Assembly: GCA_965198755.1 (NCBI GenBank)
Contig: OZ240673.1
Span: 930,001-994,000, forward strand
Origin: BOG-908 sp963692875
Lineage (GTDB): Bacteria; Pseudomonadota; Alphaproteobacteria; Acetobacterales; Acetobacteraceae
Direction: 5' to 3'
DNA length: 64,000 nucleotides
Below the pieces are notes generated by a model that worked only from the letters and a program-made list of their open reading frames with translations, had not been told where the DNA came from and made no database searches. Of this stretch, positions 25,068 to 34,306 are shown piece after piece. The position numbers and the translations under genes are program-made. Each line of letters begins with the position of its first letter. The stretch's first letter is position 1.

Positions 25068-26955
25068 AACCGAACATGTGGTCCAGCGAAAACCCGCCTT
25101 GCCCGTCATCCAGCCCGTGATAGCCGAACAGCCGGCACGTCACGTCGCGCACCAGCACGTAACCCCCCTGGCCCGCTCGCCGGATCGCCGCTTCGCCGAA
25201 CACCTCGTGCGGCCGGACGATCGCCGATCCTGAACACGCGATCTGCAAACCTTGCGTCTCGATCGCCACGCCGGAGCTGTCCACCAGTTGTAGTTCGGTG
25301 GTCGAGAACGGATGCCAGGACGCGCTCGCCGGATAAATCAGCACCGCAAAACTGCGCCGGTGGCCGATGCCCAGCTTGAGGAACAGCCGCGTGGTCAGCC
25401 CAGGCGGCGGTCCGGCATAGGATTGCGGCTCGTCTCGGTAGGTCATCGCCGTGTTGAAGATGTGGGCGCCGAAACTGGTGTCCGCCGCGTGGCCGCTGGT
25501 GCGGTGCTCGTAGCGGAACAGCCCGTGCATCCAGCCATCCGCCTGCCCGCCGTCGCGAAAGTCGTAGACCAGCTCGGCATGCCCCACCTCGGCGCCGAAC
25601 TCTGCCAGGTCCACGGCCAGGTCGAAGCGCCGCTTCAGGTTGCCCAGGAAACGCTGTGCGGCGAGCCTGCCGTCGGCCGCGAACACGTCCAGGCGGATCG
25701 GCAGGCTGTCCTGCCACTCAGCCATCGGGTTCGGCTGGACGGTGCTGCGGAACTCGGCCGGCGGCAGGATCGGGAACGGCAACAGGTAGCCGCGCCCGAG
25801 CAGGTTGGAGAGCGTGGGGATGCCCGGGTCGGGGCGCAGGTCGGCGCGCTCCACGTTCACGTGGGCGATGCGCGTGTGGCCCTGGCGCAGGACCTCGTAG
25901 CGGGGCCGCACCACGTGGCGGCCCGTGCGCAACTCGATCTGCGCCGGCCAGTGCACGCCGGGCAGCAGTTCGGCCACGTCCACCGCCATGCTGGCGAAGG
26001 GCGGCACCTCGCGGTCCAGTGCCACCGGGTGCTCGGCGCCCATCTGGTCCAGCGTGATGGCACCTGCAGGGATTGGGGCGGCGTGGCTGTTCTGCACCCA
26101 CAGCAGCACCTGCTCGTCCGGGTTGGGTGCGGGCAGGCCGGCGTAGCGGTCGGACGGCCAGGCGTTGGCGTCGTGCGTCACCGACAGTCCCAGGTCAGGC
26201 CCATCGCCGGCCTCGCTGCGGTAGATGTCGAGCGCGTATTTCACCACGTCGTGGCCGGCGACCCCAATGGCGTGGATGAACAGCTGGCCGGTGAACTCCG
26301 GCAGGTCGAAACGCGCGCGCACGTCACGGCTGTCGATGGAAAACGCGCCGGCGCCGTCAGGGAGCGGCTGCTCCCAGGTGGCCAGCACGAACCCGTCGGC
26401 GCCGAACAGCCGCAGCCACAGTCGCACGCTGCGCGCGCCGTAGCCGGCCCAGTAATTGGCGCTGACCAGGCGCGTGGAGGTGCCTCCGGCGTCGCGGAAA
26501 AAGGCGTGGTTGGTGGCGAAGTTCAACCGGTCCAGATAGGCGCGCGCGGTGAGCATCTCGGCGGGCAGGCGCGAGGAGTCCAACGAACGCACGCGCAAGC
26601 CGGGCTGGCAGAGCGGCGCGATGCGCTGCTCGATGCGCTGGGTGTCGAAGCCGGCAATCAGCAGGGTGGCGGCGGCGCAGCGCGGCAGGTCGGTGAGCGG
26701 CTTTGCTGCAATGCCGGCCAGCGACTGGCCGAGCGCAGCGACATCCTGCACGTAAAGCTCGGCTGGCGCCGGCATGTCCGGGTGCAGGGCATAGAGTGCG
26801 GCGGCGACGCCGTCCGGGTCGAACACGGCGAGCGGGCCGGCGGCGCGCAGGTCGGCTGCGAGGTGCGCGATGGCTTCGGCCGCCAGCGGGTGGACGAGCG
26901 CCTTGTAGAGCACGTTGCCGCCGCGTTTGGCGTCGAAGGTCTGGATGTCTAGCAT
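25063..26955 (-). CDS. Large conserved protein of unknown function
   Basis: This is a 630-residue soluble protein opening MLDIQTFDAKRGGNVLYKAL. The first 120 residues look like an alpha/beta domain (LAVFDPDGVAAALYALHP); the rest is rich in beta strands, with an end that repeats aromatic and Gly motifs (GYHGLDDGQGGFSLDHMFGF). There is no signal peptide and no membrane helix. I do not recognise the family. The start at 26955 is chosen because the open frame further upstream is repeat copy 11 and a shadow of the next gene. Its TAG stop falls in the terminal repeat of the 24953 element. Confidence 0.65.
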   Translation of the reverse strand: MLDIQTFDAKRGGNVLYKALVHPLAAEAIAHLAADLRAAGPLAVFDPDGVAAALYALHPDMPAPAELYVQDVAALGQSLAGIAAKPLTDLPRCAAATLLIAGFDTQRIEQRIAPLCQPGLRVRSLDSSRLPAEMLTARAYLDRLNFATNHAFFRDAGGTSTRLVSANYWAGYGARSVRLWLRLFGADGFVLATWEQPLPDGAGAFSIDSRDVRARFDLPEFTGQLFIHAIGVAGHDVVKYALDIYRSEAGDGPDLGLSVTHDANAWPSDRYAGLPAPNPDEQVLLWVQNSHAAPIPAGAITLDQMGAEHPVALDREVPPFASMAVDVAELLPGVHWPAQIELRTGRHVVRPRYEVLRQGHTRIAHVNVERADLRPDPGIPTLSNLLGRGYLLPFPILPPAEFRSTVQPNPMAEWQDSLPIRLDVFAADGRLAAQRFLGNLKRRFDLAVDLAEFGAEVGHAELVYDFRDGGQADGWMHGLFRYEHRTSGHAADTSFGAHIFNTAMTYRDEPQSYAGPPPGLTTRLFLKLGIGHRRSFAVLIYPASASWHPFSTTELQLVDSSGVAIETQGLQIACSGSAIVRPHEVFGEAAIRRAGQGGYVLVRDVTCRLFGYHGLDDGQGGFSLDHMFGF

Positions 26956-26972
26956 GTTCACCCTAGAAGAAC

Positions 26973-27101
26973 GGAAGGCCTTCTTTTTCGAGAAAAAGAA
27001 GCAAAAAGCTTTTGTCACGGCTGTCGCGGAGTCTCCGGAGACGAATACCCAGGGAATAAAAGTTTTTTGGTTCTTTTTTTCAAAAAAGAACTGCTTGCTT
27101 A
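26973..27101. repeat. AT-rich inverted-repeat element, copy 11 (complete)
   Basis: The left arm is CTTC/GAAG with a CGAG loop, and the right arm GGTTC/GAAC. The centre contains GCTGTCGCGGAGTCTCCGGAGAC. The right end merges with the TAA stop of the ELM1-like gene. Confidence 0.87.
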
Positions 27102-28028
27102 CTTTATGTCCAGCCGCCGTCGCACCTCCGCGCCCGCTTCTGCGGTGTCGTCGACCGGCGATGTCTGCCAAGTCTCGAGCCGCCCGGCAAACCGCCTGAC
27201 CCGCCCCGTGCTGAGCAACGCGCCCAGGAACCGCCCGATCCGCGCCGAGCGTCCCGGCAGCTCCGCTAACAGCACCGGCGCGGAGGTCGCAACGGCTTCG
27301 GAGACCATGGAGATGCTGTCCACGGTGACGATGATCGCGTCGGCCAGCGCCAGCAGCCCGAAATACGGGTTTTCGCCCTGCATGTTCCACAGCCAGGCGC
27401 CGCGCCGCGTGAGGGTCCGGTGCAGGATGTCGCGCACCGCCGGCGACGTGCGGCGGGAGGCGGTCAGCGCCAGGCCGGGGCCGTCGTGCTGCATCATGGC
27501 GGCGAGCTGGCCGGCGAGTTGCGTGCCCTGCTCGGCCTCGAGCCGGAAGCGGCCGTTGCTGCCTCCGACGAGCACGCCGACCAGCGGGCGCTTCAGGTGG
27601 GCCAGGCGCGGGGCCCAGACCTCGCGGGCTGCGGCCAGGCGCGCCGGCGTGGCGCGGTGCAGCGCCGTGCGGGTCACGATGACGTTGGGGCCGGCGATGC
27701 CGTCGTGCCGGTTGGCGACGACCAGGTCAAAGTGACGCAGGCTGAGGCGGGGGTTCTGCACCTGCACCACGGTCGAGCCTTGCCGGTGGCAGGCGGCGCC
27801 GACCGCGCCTGCCGTGCCGCCTGCCGTGAACAGGATGCCTGGAGGCGGGGCTGGCAGGCCAACCGCGTGCAGCGGCGCCGGCCAGGTGGCTGCAGGGAGC
27901 CAGGACCACGGGCGACGCGGATGCAGGTCGAGTATGTCGGGGGAGAGGCCGGCGGCTTCGGCCAGACCCAACGCCTGGGCTTGCAGGCCGGCATAGGGCT
28001 CGCAGAGGATCCGGCTTTCGGGCGGCAT
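27099..28028 (-). CDS. ELM1-like (mitochondrial fission protein homologue) family protein
   Basis: This is a 309-residue protein of the ELM1 domain family, found in many alphaproteobacteria and related to plant ELM1. Visible segments are EPYAGLQAQALGLAEAAG at the N-terminus, VQVQNPRLSLRHFDLVVANRHDG, VLVGGSNGRFRLEAEQG and the later IIVTVDSISMVSEA. The fold looks GT-B-like, so a glycosyltransferase role is possible, but the bacterial function is not established. The start at 28028 (MPPESRILC) is preferred over the in-frame 28139. The stop reads TAAGTAAG-type sequence shared with copy 11. Confidence 0.8.
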   Translation of the reverse strand: MPPESRILCEPYAGLQAQALGLAEAAGLSPDILDLHPRRPWSWLPAATWPAPLHAVGLPAPPPGILFTAGGTAGAVGAACHRQGSTVVQVQNPRLSLRHFDLVVANRHDGIAGPNVIVTRTALHRATPARLAAAREVWAPRLAHLKRPLVGVLVGGSNGRFRLEAEQGTQLAGQLAAMMQHDGPGLALTASRRTSPAVRDILHRTLTRRGAWLWNMQGENPYFGLLALADAIIVTVDSISMVSEAVATSAPVLLAELPGRSARIGRFLGALLSTGRVRRFAGRLETWQTSPVDDTAEAGAEVRRRLDIK

Positions 28029-28225
28029 GAGCGGGGTTATGGTCCGGGAGGACGGTGAGGGAAAGACGGCGCCGCGCGGGGTTGGGTTATACCTGGCCTG
28101 CACTACCGGCAGGCGGCTGACGAAGAGGATCGGCAACACTCACGCTAGCCTGGCAACGATGGGCGCGTTCTTGCGCGGTGTCTTACTTGGATTGCGGGCC
28201 GGTTGGCAGCAAAGTCGAAGAGTCA

Positions 28226-28335
28226 CCATCAAGGGCACCAAGAACACCAAGGCGCCTTGGCAACGCGCGAGTGTCATGGCGGGCGAGGTAACTCTGCCTT
28301 TCTGGATTCGCGCCTTGGTGGTGTTTCTTGCTCGG
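28226..28335. repeat. Inverted-repeat insertion-like element (CACCAAGG type)
   Basis: CACCAAGAACACCAAGGCGC near 28236-28255 is matched in inverted form by GCGCCTTGGTGGTGTTTCTTG at 28310-28330 with small gaps. Translated, the left side reads like the IKGTKNTKA strings that recur in short spurious ORFs of many bacterial genomes, which suggests a small mobile or REP-like element. Confidence 0.5.
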
Positions 28336-29017
28336 TTCAGATTGAACGAGTGCTTCCTGCAATCCACAGCTTGCCGCGAGCGGTTCTGCCATGCGGGCGC
28401 GTTGGCAATGCAGCAAAACGCCGACCTCAAGGGCTATCTTGGCAAGATGCGGGCGGACGAGGTTACGAGTTATGTCTGTTTTTGGTCTTGCTGTTCTTGT
28501 GACGGATTTGTCGGCCACTACAGCAAGACACCTCCAGCAGTTCACGGCCCGGAGCACGTGGAACGTGAAAGCGGACACCCGAAATTGGTGCGACACAAAC
28601 CTGAACGCTGTTCTTGCAGGCAGTTCTGGCGAGGCGGCGCTGCAGTATGGCCGCGTATTTTGTCTGCCCTTTGCCAGTCTTGCCGGCAATCTTTGCCTAG
28701 CCGAATTGTTGTAACCACCGGGCCTTCACGGCTCGCGGCATAGCACTCGCCGTGAACGCGCTCCAGTGGCACGTCGCGCCTGCAAGCTGCTGTGCCGGCG
28801 CAGGCTACGCAAGAATACTACAGGCCGGGCTGCGCCGACACCAGCGACGCAATGCAAGGGTGCAATTTCCAATGCGCGGCAACACCGAAACTATCTTGCT
28901 CGGCGCATGCGATTCGATCGAAACGGCTGACTGAGTCATTGGCAGATTGCGATTGACGTAGCAACAGTGAGGTGCAACGACCGCTCTGCTGAAGACCTGA
29001 ACGTAGAGGACCATCGA
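28336..29017. other. Non-coding stretch without recognisable genes
   Basis: About 680 bases between the CACCAAGG element and the GloVer lipoprotein. Frames are open in places but none has a credible start, codon pattern or family motif. It is less GC-rich than the genes around it. The only site I can support is AGAGGA at 29005-29010, the ribosome-binding site of the next gene. Confidence 0.5.
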
Positions 29018-30178
29018 TTGAGAGCTCTCCTGTATGGAACCGTTGCGGTGGCAGCGGGAGTTGCGCTGCTGTCGGGCTGTCGCTCGGCCGAGGCGGCCAC
29101 GTTCACGGTGCTGCATGCATTCACCTTTACCGATCCCGGTTTTTTCCCGACCGGCGACTTGGTCATCGATCCGGCCGGTGACATTATTGGAACGACATCG
29201 ATAGGCAACCAATTCGGCACGGTCTTCAGTTACGCACCTGCCAGCCAGACCACGACTTTCATCTACAATTTTTCAAACGGAGACGGCAGCATCCCCCAGG
29301 GTTCGCTGTTCCTGCGTGACAACTATCTCTACGGCACGACCGGTTTCGGCGGGGCGAGCAACGCCGGCACGATATACCGGCTGGACCTGTCATCGTCGGT
29401 TTTGCAGACGCTCTACGATTTCAAGGGCAAGGCGGACGGAGCTTACCCGTATGGCGGGCTGACATTCTACAATGGCGCACTGTTCGGCGTCGACCTCGAT
29501 GCGGGCGCCTTCAAGGGCGGCACGCTTTTTGTTGTCTCCCCGTCCGTTAAGCCGTCTTATTTTCCCAAGTTCAAGACCCTGCACGCCTTCAACGGACTGG
29601 GGACAGGCCCCGACGGCCCGATCGGCGACGTGGCGATCGATGCATCCGGCGTCATCTACGGCGTGACCGAGGCTTACGCAGGCAAGCCCACGGGCACTGT
29701 CTGGTCCTTCGACACGACGACCGGCAAGTTCACCATCCTGCACGAGTTCACCGACAAAAGCACCGGTATGTACCCCTTCGCGGGCGTGACCCTGTTCGGC
29801 AATTCGCTATACGGCACCACGTTCGGCGGCGGTACGCGTAACCGCGGAACGCTTTGGACCTACGACATTGCGGCACGGACGTTCGCGGTCATCCACTCCT
29901 TCACCGGCACTGCGGACGGACAGGCGCCGCAGGCCCGACCGGCCATCACGCGTAGCGGCCTGCTTTACGGCACCGCCTATGCCGGCGGCGCTTACGGTTT
30001 CGGGACGGTCTACACGATGGACCTGCGGACCGGCACGTTCGCCGTGCTGCACGATTTCCAGTCTACCGACGGGCAGTATCCCTTGGCGGGCGTCGTCGTC
30101 GGCAAGGACGGCACGCTTTATGGCACGGCCTCTCTCGGCGGCGACGGTATCGGGACCCTATTCAGCATCGTCCCGTAA
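29018..30178 (+). CDS. Lipoprotein with GloVer-type tandem repeats
   Basis: This is a 386-residue protein with a lipoprotein signal (LLSGC, lipidated cysteine near residue 21). It consists of about seven propeller-like repeats of the TIGR03803 GloVer kind: LYGTTGFGGASNAGTIYRLD, LYGTTFGGGTRNRGTLWTYD, LLYGTAYAGGAYGFGTVYTMD, LYGTASLGGDGIGTLFSIV, each preceded by an LHxFxxxDG strand. Such proteins are exported and of unknown role. The start is TTG 29018, preceded by AGAGGA; the open frame upstream lacks a start signal. Confidence 0.78.
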   Translation: MRALLYGTVAVAAGVALLSGCRSAEAATFTVLHAFTFTDPGFFPTGDLVIDPAGDIIGTTSIGNQFGTVFSYAPASQTTTFIYNFSNGDGSIPQGSLFLRDNYLYGTTGFGGASNAGTIYRLDLSSSVLQTLYDFKGKADGAYPYGGLTFYNGALFGVDLDAGAFKGGTLFVVSPSVKPSYFPKFKTLHAFNGLGTGPDGPIGDVAIDASGVIYGVTEAYAGKPTGTVWSFDTTTGKFTILHEFTDKSTGMYPFAGVTLFGNSLYGTTFGGGTRNRGTLWTYDIAARTFAVIHSFTGTADGQAPQARPAITRSGLLYGTAYAGGAYGFGTVYTMDLRTGTFAVLHDFQSTDGQYPLAGVVVGKDGTLYGTASLGGDGIGTLFSIVP

Positions 30179-30669
30179 CTCGGACGTTCAGCGCTCAAGC
30201 CATTTCGACCTCCCGAAATCGGATAAGCAGGAGATCGGATAAGCAGGTCTACCAGCAGATTCAGCGTTGGACGGCGACGCAGTGTTTCAAGGTGCCGGCT
30301 CAGGATTTAGGCGCGTCACAACAACTGTTCTTTGAGCAGCCGCTAAGCCTTCCGGTGATACAAGGTAGGCCAGACACAAGTCAGTTGCAGACGAACAACA
30401 ATCTTCCCGCAGGCCATGTCGTGCCACGTCGCTCCGTTGACCGTCCGCATCCCATTCTTGCCGAAACCTATCCTGCCGTCAGTCTCGATTTACCTTGACT
30501 TTTATCACCCGACTGCCGATTATGCTGCGGCGCGGCAAAAACGCGACCGTTCGCTTCCAAAGCCTGGCCGGTTTCCGTTCGTCTCAGTAATCGCGCCGGC
30601 TTGCGGTCCTGCCGACCGCTGTTCCACCGCCCCACTGGGACCGTGGCTCAAGAAAGCTAACTTCACCCC
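30179..30669. other. Intergenic stretch with a short tandem repeat and a possible promoter
   Basis: No gene is credible in these 490 bases. It holds a 16-bp tandem pair, ATCGGATAAGCAGG plus two bases, at 30218-30233 and 30234-30249. TTGACT (30495-30500) and GATTAT (30518-30523), 17 bases apart, resemble a sigma-70 promoter for the helicase gene. Confidence 0.4.
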
Positions 30670-31788
30670 ATGACCGAATTCTCCGAGCTCGGCCTCGCAG
30701 CCCCGCTGCTGAAGGCCCTGACCGCTACCGGCTACACAACCCCCACTCCCATCCAGTCCCAGGCCATCCCGCACGCGCTCAGCGGCACAGACCTGCTCGG
30801 CATCGCCCAGACTGGTACCGGCAAGACCGCCGCCTTCGCCCTGCCCATCCTGCACCGCCTGATGGGCAATCCTCGCCCTTACGAGCGCCGCGCCACCCGC
30901 TGCCTGGTCCTTGCCCCCACCCGCGAGCTCGCCGCCCAGATCGCCGAGAGCTTCCGCACCTATGGCCGCCAGACCAGCGTCCGCGTAGCACTCATCTTCG
31001 GCGGCGTGCCGAAGGGCCGCCAGATCACCCAGCTGGCCAACGGGGTGGACGTCATCGTCGCCACGCCCGGGCGCCTGCTCGACCTGTTTGCCGAGCACCA
31101 CGTCCGCCTCGACCGCACCGAGATCCTGGTGCTCGACGAAGCCGACCACATGCTCGACCTGGGCTTCGTCATCCCCATCAAGCGCATCGCCCGCGAGATC
31201 CCCGCCCAGCGCCAAACCCTGTTCTTCTCGGCAACGATGCCGAAGGAGATCCAGGTCCTCGCCGACGCCATGCTGAAGAACCCGGTGCGCGTCTCCGTCA
31301 CCCCCGTCGCTACCACCGCCGAGCGCATCGACCAGAGCGTGGTGTTCGTCAACCAGTCCGAAAAGCGCGCGGTGCTCACCCGCATGCTGCGCGCGCCGGA
31401 CATGGGCCGCACGCTGGTGTTCGCCCGCACCAAGCACGGTGCGGACCGCATCGTGCAGCACCTCAACGCCGCCGGGCTCAGCGCCTACGCCATCCACGGC
31501 AACAAGAGCCAGGGCCAGCGGGAACGCGCACTTGCCGACTTCAAGAAGGGCTCGGTGCCCGTGCTGATCGCCACCGACATCGCCGCCCGCGGAATCGACG
31601 TGGACGGCGTTACCCACGTCATCAACTTCGACCTGCCGGACGTGCCGGAAGCCTACGTACACCGTATCGGCCGCACCGCGCGCGCGGGTGCGACGGGGCG
31701 GGCGATCAGCCTGTGTGACGACGCAGAGCGGTCGCAGCTGAAGGGTATCGAGAAGCTTATCAGGGCTCGGCTGCCGATCGCCGCGTAA
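30670..31788 (+). CDS. DEAD-box RNA helicase, RhlE type, without C-terminal tail
   Basis: This is a 372-residue cytoplasmic ATP-dependent RNA helicase. All core motifs are present: Q motif (PTPIQSQAI), Walker A AQTGTGKT (46-53), PTRELAAQI, TPGRLLD, DEAD in VLDEADHMLD, SATMP, then ARGIDVDGVTHVINFD and HRIGRTARAG of domain 2. It is closest to RhlE. RhlE proteins normally continue with a basic, disordered tail; this one stops just after the second RecA domain (KLIRARLPIAA) with the TAA of repeat copy 12, so the tail may have been cut off by the element. Confidence 0.9.
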   Translation: MTEFSELGLAAPLLKALTATGYTTPTPIQSQAIPHALSGTDLLGIAQTGTGKTAAFALPILHRLMGNPRPYERRATRCLVLAPTRELAAQIAESFRTYGRQTSVRVALIFGGVPKGRQITQLANGVDVIVATPGRLLDLFAEHHVRLDRTEILVLDEADHMLDLGFVIPIKRIAREIPAQRQTLFFSATMPKEIQVLADAMLKNPVRVSVTPVATTAERIDQSVVFVNQSEKRAVLTRMLRAPDMGRTLVFARTKHGADRIVQHLNAAGLSAYAIHGNKSQGQRERALADFKKGSVPVLIATDIAARGIDVDGVTHVINFDLPDVPEAYVHRIGRTARAGATGRAISLCDDAERSQLKGIEKLIRARLPIAA

Positions 31789-31927
31789 GCAAGCAAGCAG
31801 TTCTTTTTTGAAAAAAAGAACCAAAAAACTTTTGCTTCCTGTCGGGTCTTTCTCTTGGACGGCGCGACAGCGGATCAAAAGTTTTTTTGGTTCTTTTTTT
31901 TCAAAAAAAGAAGGCCTTGCTTGCTTG
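31788..31927. repeat. AT-rich inverted-repeat element, copy 12 (complete)
   Basis: The left arm is GTTC/GAAC, and the right arm mixes GGTTC with GAAGGCC. It lies between convergent genes. The plus-strand TAA of the helicase opens it, and the minus-strand glycosyltransferase frame reads into it. Confidence 0.87.
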
Positions 31928-32906
31928 CCCTGACTGCACCAACACCCACCGACACGCCCGTATCCACCCATCCCCCGCGCCGCCGCAGCAACCACGGCCG
32001 CCCACCACGCACCGCCGCCCGCACCACACGCCAGGCCACCTCGTCCGCCAACAGCCGTACCTCTGCTGTGTCGTGCACTTCGGCCACACGCGCAATCACC
32101 GCCAGCACCCGATCCAAAGTCGCCGCGTCCGGCACCGGCGCCCGATGGCTCAGATGCCTCACCCCCAACACCGCCGCGTCTTGCGCCGCCTCCCCGAACC
32201 AGGGCGCGTAAGCCTCCGCCAACACCGTCGTCGCACATGATAGCATTCGCTCGGCCAAGCGGTGTGTCGCACTGCCTGCGTGTGCTCTGTACAGCGTCAG
32301 CACCTCGTCCAGCCGCGCGCCCTCGCCGGTTCGCAACAGCCGATGATACAGGTCGAAATCATCGGCCGGTTCCGCCATCTCCCGCAGCACCGGCCCGTCT
32401 GCGGCCAACGCCATCAGCGCGTCCCGCCGGAACATTACAGACGACCACGTCAGCGCGTTTCCCAGGTGCAACAACATGCGCAACCCGGCGCTCCCCACCC
32501 GCACCGGCTGCCCGGACTCCCTACTGACATCATCAGCCAGGATACGAACCGCACTGCCAACGAACGTCACCGCCGCGTGCCGGTCCAGAAAGTCCGCCTG
32601 CGCCTGCAAGCGTGCCGGCAAGCTGACGTCGTCGTGGTCCAGCACCGCCACGTAGGCGCCGCGGCACAGCGCCAGCCCGGCGTTGCGGCCACCTGCGATG
32701 CCGCGCGACGCCTCGTGCCGCAGCACCCGTATCCGCGGATCGCGCACCGCCGCAAGCATCGCCGGCGTCGCGTCCGTCGATCCGTCATCTACCACCACCA
32801 GCTCGAAGTCGGTCATGGTCTGCGCGAACACGCTGGCCAGGCTTTCGCCGATCCACGCGGCGCCGTCGCGCGTCGTCATCAGCACGCTGACGCGCGGTGC
32901 GTTCAC
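31875..32906 (-). CDS. Glycosyltransferase family 2 protein with repeat-encoded C-terminus
   Basis: This is a 343-residue GT2 enzyme: VSVLMTTRDGAAWIGESLASV opens the fold, FELVVVDDGSTDATP is the nucleotide-binding site, RNAGLALCRGAYVAVLDHDD holds the DxD metal motif, and PADDFDLYHR is a later acidic site. The GTG start at 32906 overlaps the upstream flavoprotein stop as GTGA. No membrane helix is visible. About 15 C-terminal residues (SKQGLLFLKKKNQKNF region) come from repeat copy 12, which this frame crosses without a stop until 31875. The acceptor is unknown. Confidence 0.82.
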   Translation of the reverse strand: MNAPRVSVLMTTRDGAAWIGESLASVFAQTMTDFELVVVDDGSTDATPAMLAAVRDPRIRVLRHEASRGIAGGRNAGLALCRGAYVAVLDHDDVSLPARLQAQADFLDRHAAVTFVGSAVRILADDVSRESGQPVRVGSAGLRMLLHLGNALTWSSVMFRRDALMALAADGPVLREMAEPADDFDLYHRLLRTGEGARLDEVLTLYRAHAGSATHRLAERMLSCATTVLAEAYAPWFGEAAQDAAVLGVRHLSHRAPVPDAATLDRVLAVIARVAEVHDTAEVRLLADEVAWRVVRAAVRGGRPWLLRRRGGWVDTGVSVGVGAVRASKQGLLFLKKKNQKNF

Positions 32907-34075
32907 GCAGCCTCGCCGGCGCACACGCCGCTGGCCCACGCCCATTGGAAATTGTAGCCGCCCAGCCAACCCGTCACGTCCACCGCCTCTCCCACCGCAA
33001 ACAGCCCGGGTACACGCCGCGCCTCCATCGTCCGCTGCGACAGCGCGGCCGTGTCGATGCCGCCGAGCGTCACCTCCGCCTTGGCATATCCTTCCGTCCC
33101 GGACGGATGCAGCCGCCAGCAACGCACCACCGCTTCCAGCGCAGCCAGCGCCCGGTCGGGTATGTCGCCCATCGTCCCGTCCACGTGCTCGGTCGGCAGG
33201 AACGCGTCGGCCAGCCGCTGCGGCAGCAGCTCGCCCAGCGCGCCACGCAGCCCGCTCTTCGGCCGCGCCCGCTTGCGAGCCTGCAGCACGCCCGCCTGCG
33301 CCCCGGGCGCCAAATCGATTTCCACCGTCTCACCCTCCCGCCAGGCCGAGCTCACCTGCAGGATAGCCGGTCCGGACAGGCCGCGATGTGTCACCACCAT
33401 CCCCTCCTCGAAGCTCGCCTTGCCGCAGCGCGCCACCACCCGCGTGGACACGCCGGCCAGCGCCTGCGTCCGCGCCAACGCCTCCTCCGCCAAGGTGAAC
33501 CCCACCAGGCCAGGCCGCGGTGCGACCACCGACAGCCCGAATCGCTCCGCCAGCCGATACGCCAGCCCGCTCGCCCCGATCTTGGGAATCGACAAACCAC
33601 CGGTCGCCAGGACCAGCGACTGCGCCTCGATCGGCCCGCGCTCAGTCTCCACCCGGAAAGCCTCCCCGCGCGAGACTTCGCCCACGCGCTGCTGCAGCCG
33701 CACCTCGGCGCCCGCCGCCGCGCACTCGGCCAGCAGCATGTCCACGATCGCCCGTGCCGAGCCGTCGCAGAACAGCTGCCCCAGCGTCTTCTCGTGCCAC
33801 GCTATCCCGTGCCGCTCCACCATCTCCAGGAAATCCGCCGGCGTGTAACGCGCCAGCGCCGAGCGGCAGAAATGCGGGTTGGCCGAGAAAAACCGCTCCG
33901 GCACGCAGTGCAGATTGGTAAAGTTGCAACGACCGCCGCCGGAGATCAGAATCTTCTCGCCGGCGCGCTTCGCGTGGTCCAGCACCACAACGCGCCTGCC
34001 GCGGTGTCCTGCAGTCAGCGCGCACATCAGGCCGGCAGCACCGGCGCCTAGGATAAGAACGTCTACGTTTTCCAA
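32903..34075 (-). CDS. NAD(P)/FAD-dependent oxidoreductase, BaiN/HI0933 family
   Basis: This is a 390-residue flavoprotein. The FAD Rossmann motif is DVLILGAGAAGLMCAL (residues 5-20), followed by the family hallmark GGGRCNFTN (about 47-55). VLATGGLSIPKIGASG and the C-terminal GLFAVGEAVDVTGWLGGYNFQWAWASG complete it. Family members are uncharacterised or act as flavin-dependent reductases. The start is TTG 34075 with AGGCGAG upstream; the longer frame to 34228 passes through repeat copy 13. It overlaps and precedes the GT2 gene. Confidence 0.87.
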   Translation of the reverse strand: MENVDVLILGAGAAGLMCALTAGHRGRRVVVLDHAKRAGEKILISGGGRCNFTNLHCVPERFFSANPHFCRSALARYTPADFLEMVERHGIAWHEKTLGQLFCDGSARAIVDMLLAECAAAGAEVRLQQRVGEVSRGEAFRVETERGPIEAQSLVLATGGLSIPKIGASGLAYRLAERFGLSVVAPRPGLVGFTLAEEALARTQALAGVSTRVVARCGKASFEEGMVVTHRGLSGPAILQVSSAWREGETVEIDLAPGAQAGVLQARKRARPKSGLRGALGELLPQRLADAFLPTEHVDGTMGDIPDRALAALEAVVRCWRLHPSGTEGYAKAEVTLGGIDTAALSQRTMEARRVPGLFAVGEAVDVTGWLGGYNFQWAWASGVCAGEAA

Positions 34076-34138
34076 AACACTCGCCTGGAGAAGAAGGGAT
34101 ATTGACGGACCTCGGTTTTGGCCTTCGACGTCAGGAAG

Positions 34139-34271
34139 GAAAGCAAGGCCTTCTTTTTTGAAAAAAAGAAGCAAAAAACTTTGGTTCTGCTGTCGCGGAG
34201 GTTCTTGCAGCACGCGCCGAGGGAACAAAAGTTTTTTGGTTCTGTTTTCAAAAAAGAACTGCTTGCTTGCT
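34139..34271. repeat. AT-rich inverted-repeat element, copy 13 (complete)
   Basis: The left arm has the CTTC/GAAG stem, and the right arm GGTTC/GAAC with a shortened T run. It lies between divergent genes, about 35 bases from the ATG on the plus side. Confidence 0.85.
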
Positions 34272-34306
34272 TAAAACCATTTCACCCGCGCCCGCTTTCC
34301 ACCAAC

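Noticed and set aside
26956..27390. N-terminal extension of the 25063 gene
   Set aside because: It crosses copy 11 and the out-of-frame end of the ELM1-like gene; MLDIQTFDAK at 26955 is the natural start.
28183..28689. A 168-codon minus-strand gene in the gap after the ELM1-like gene
   Set aside because: The frame covers the CACCAAGG element, has a poor start and no consistent codon pattern or motif.
30280..30320. Fragment of the NTF2-like gene end near 30285
   Set aside because: TTTCAAGGTGCC recalls the end of the gene at 2078, but the match is too short to mean more than chance.
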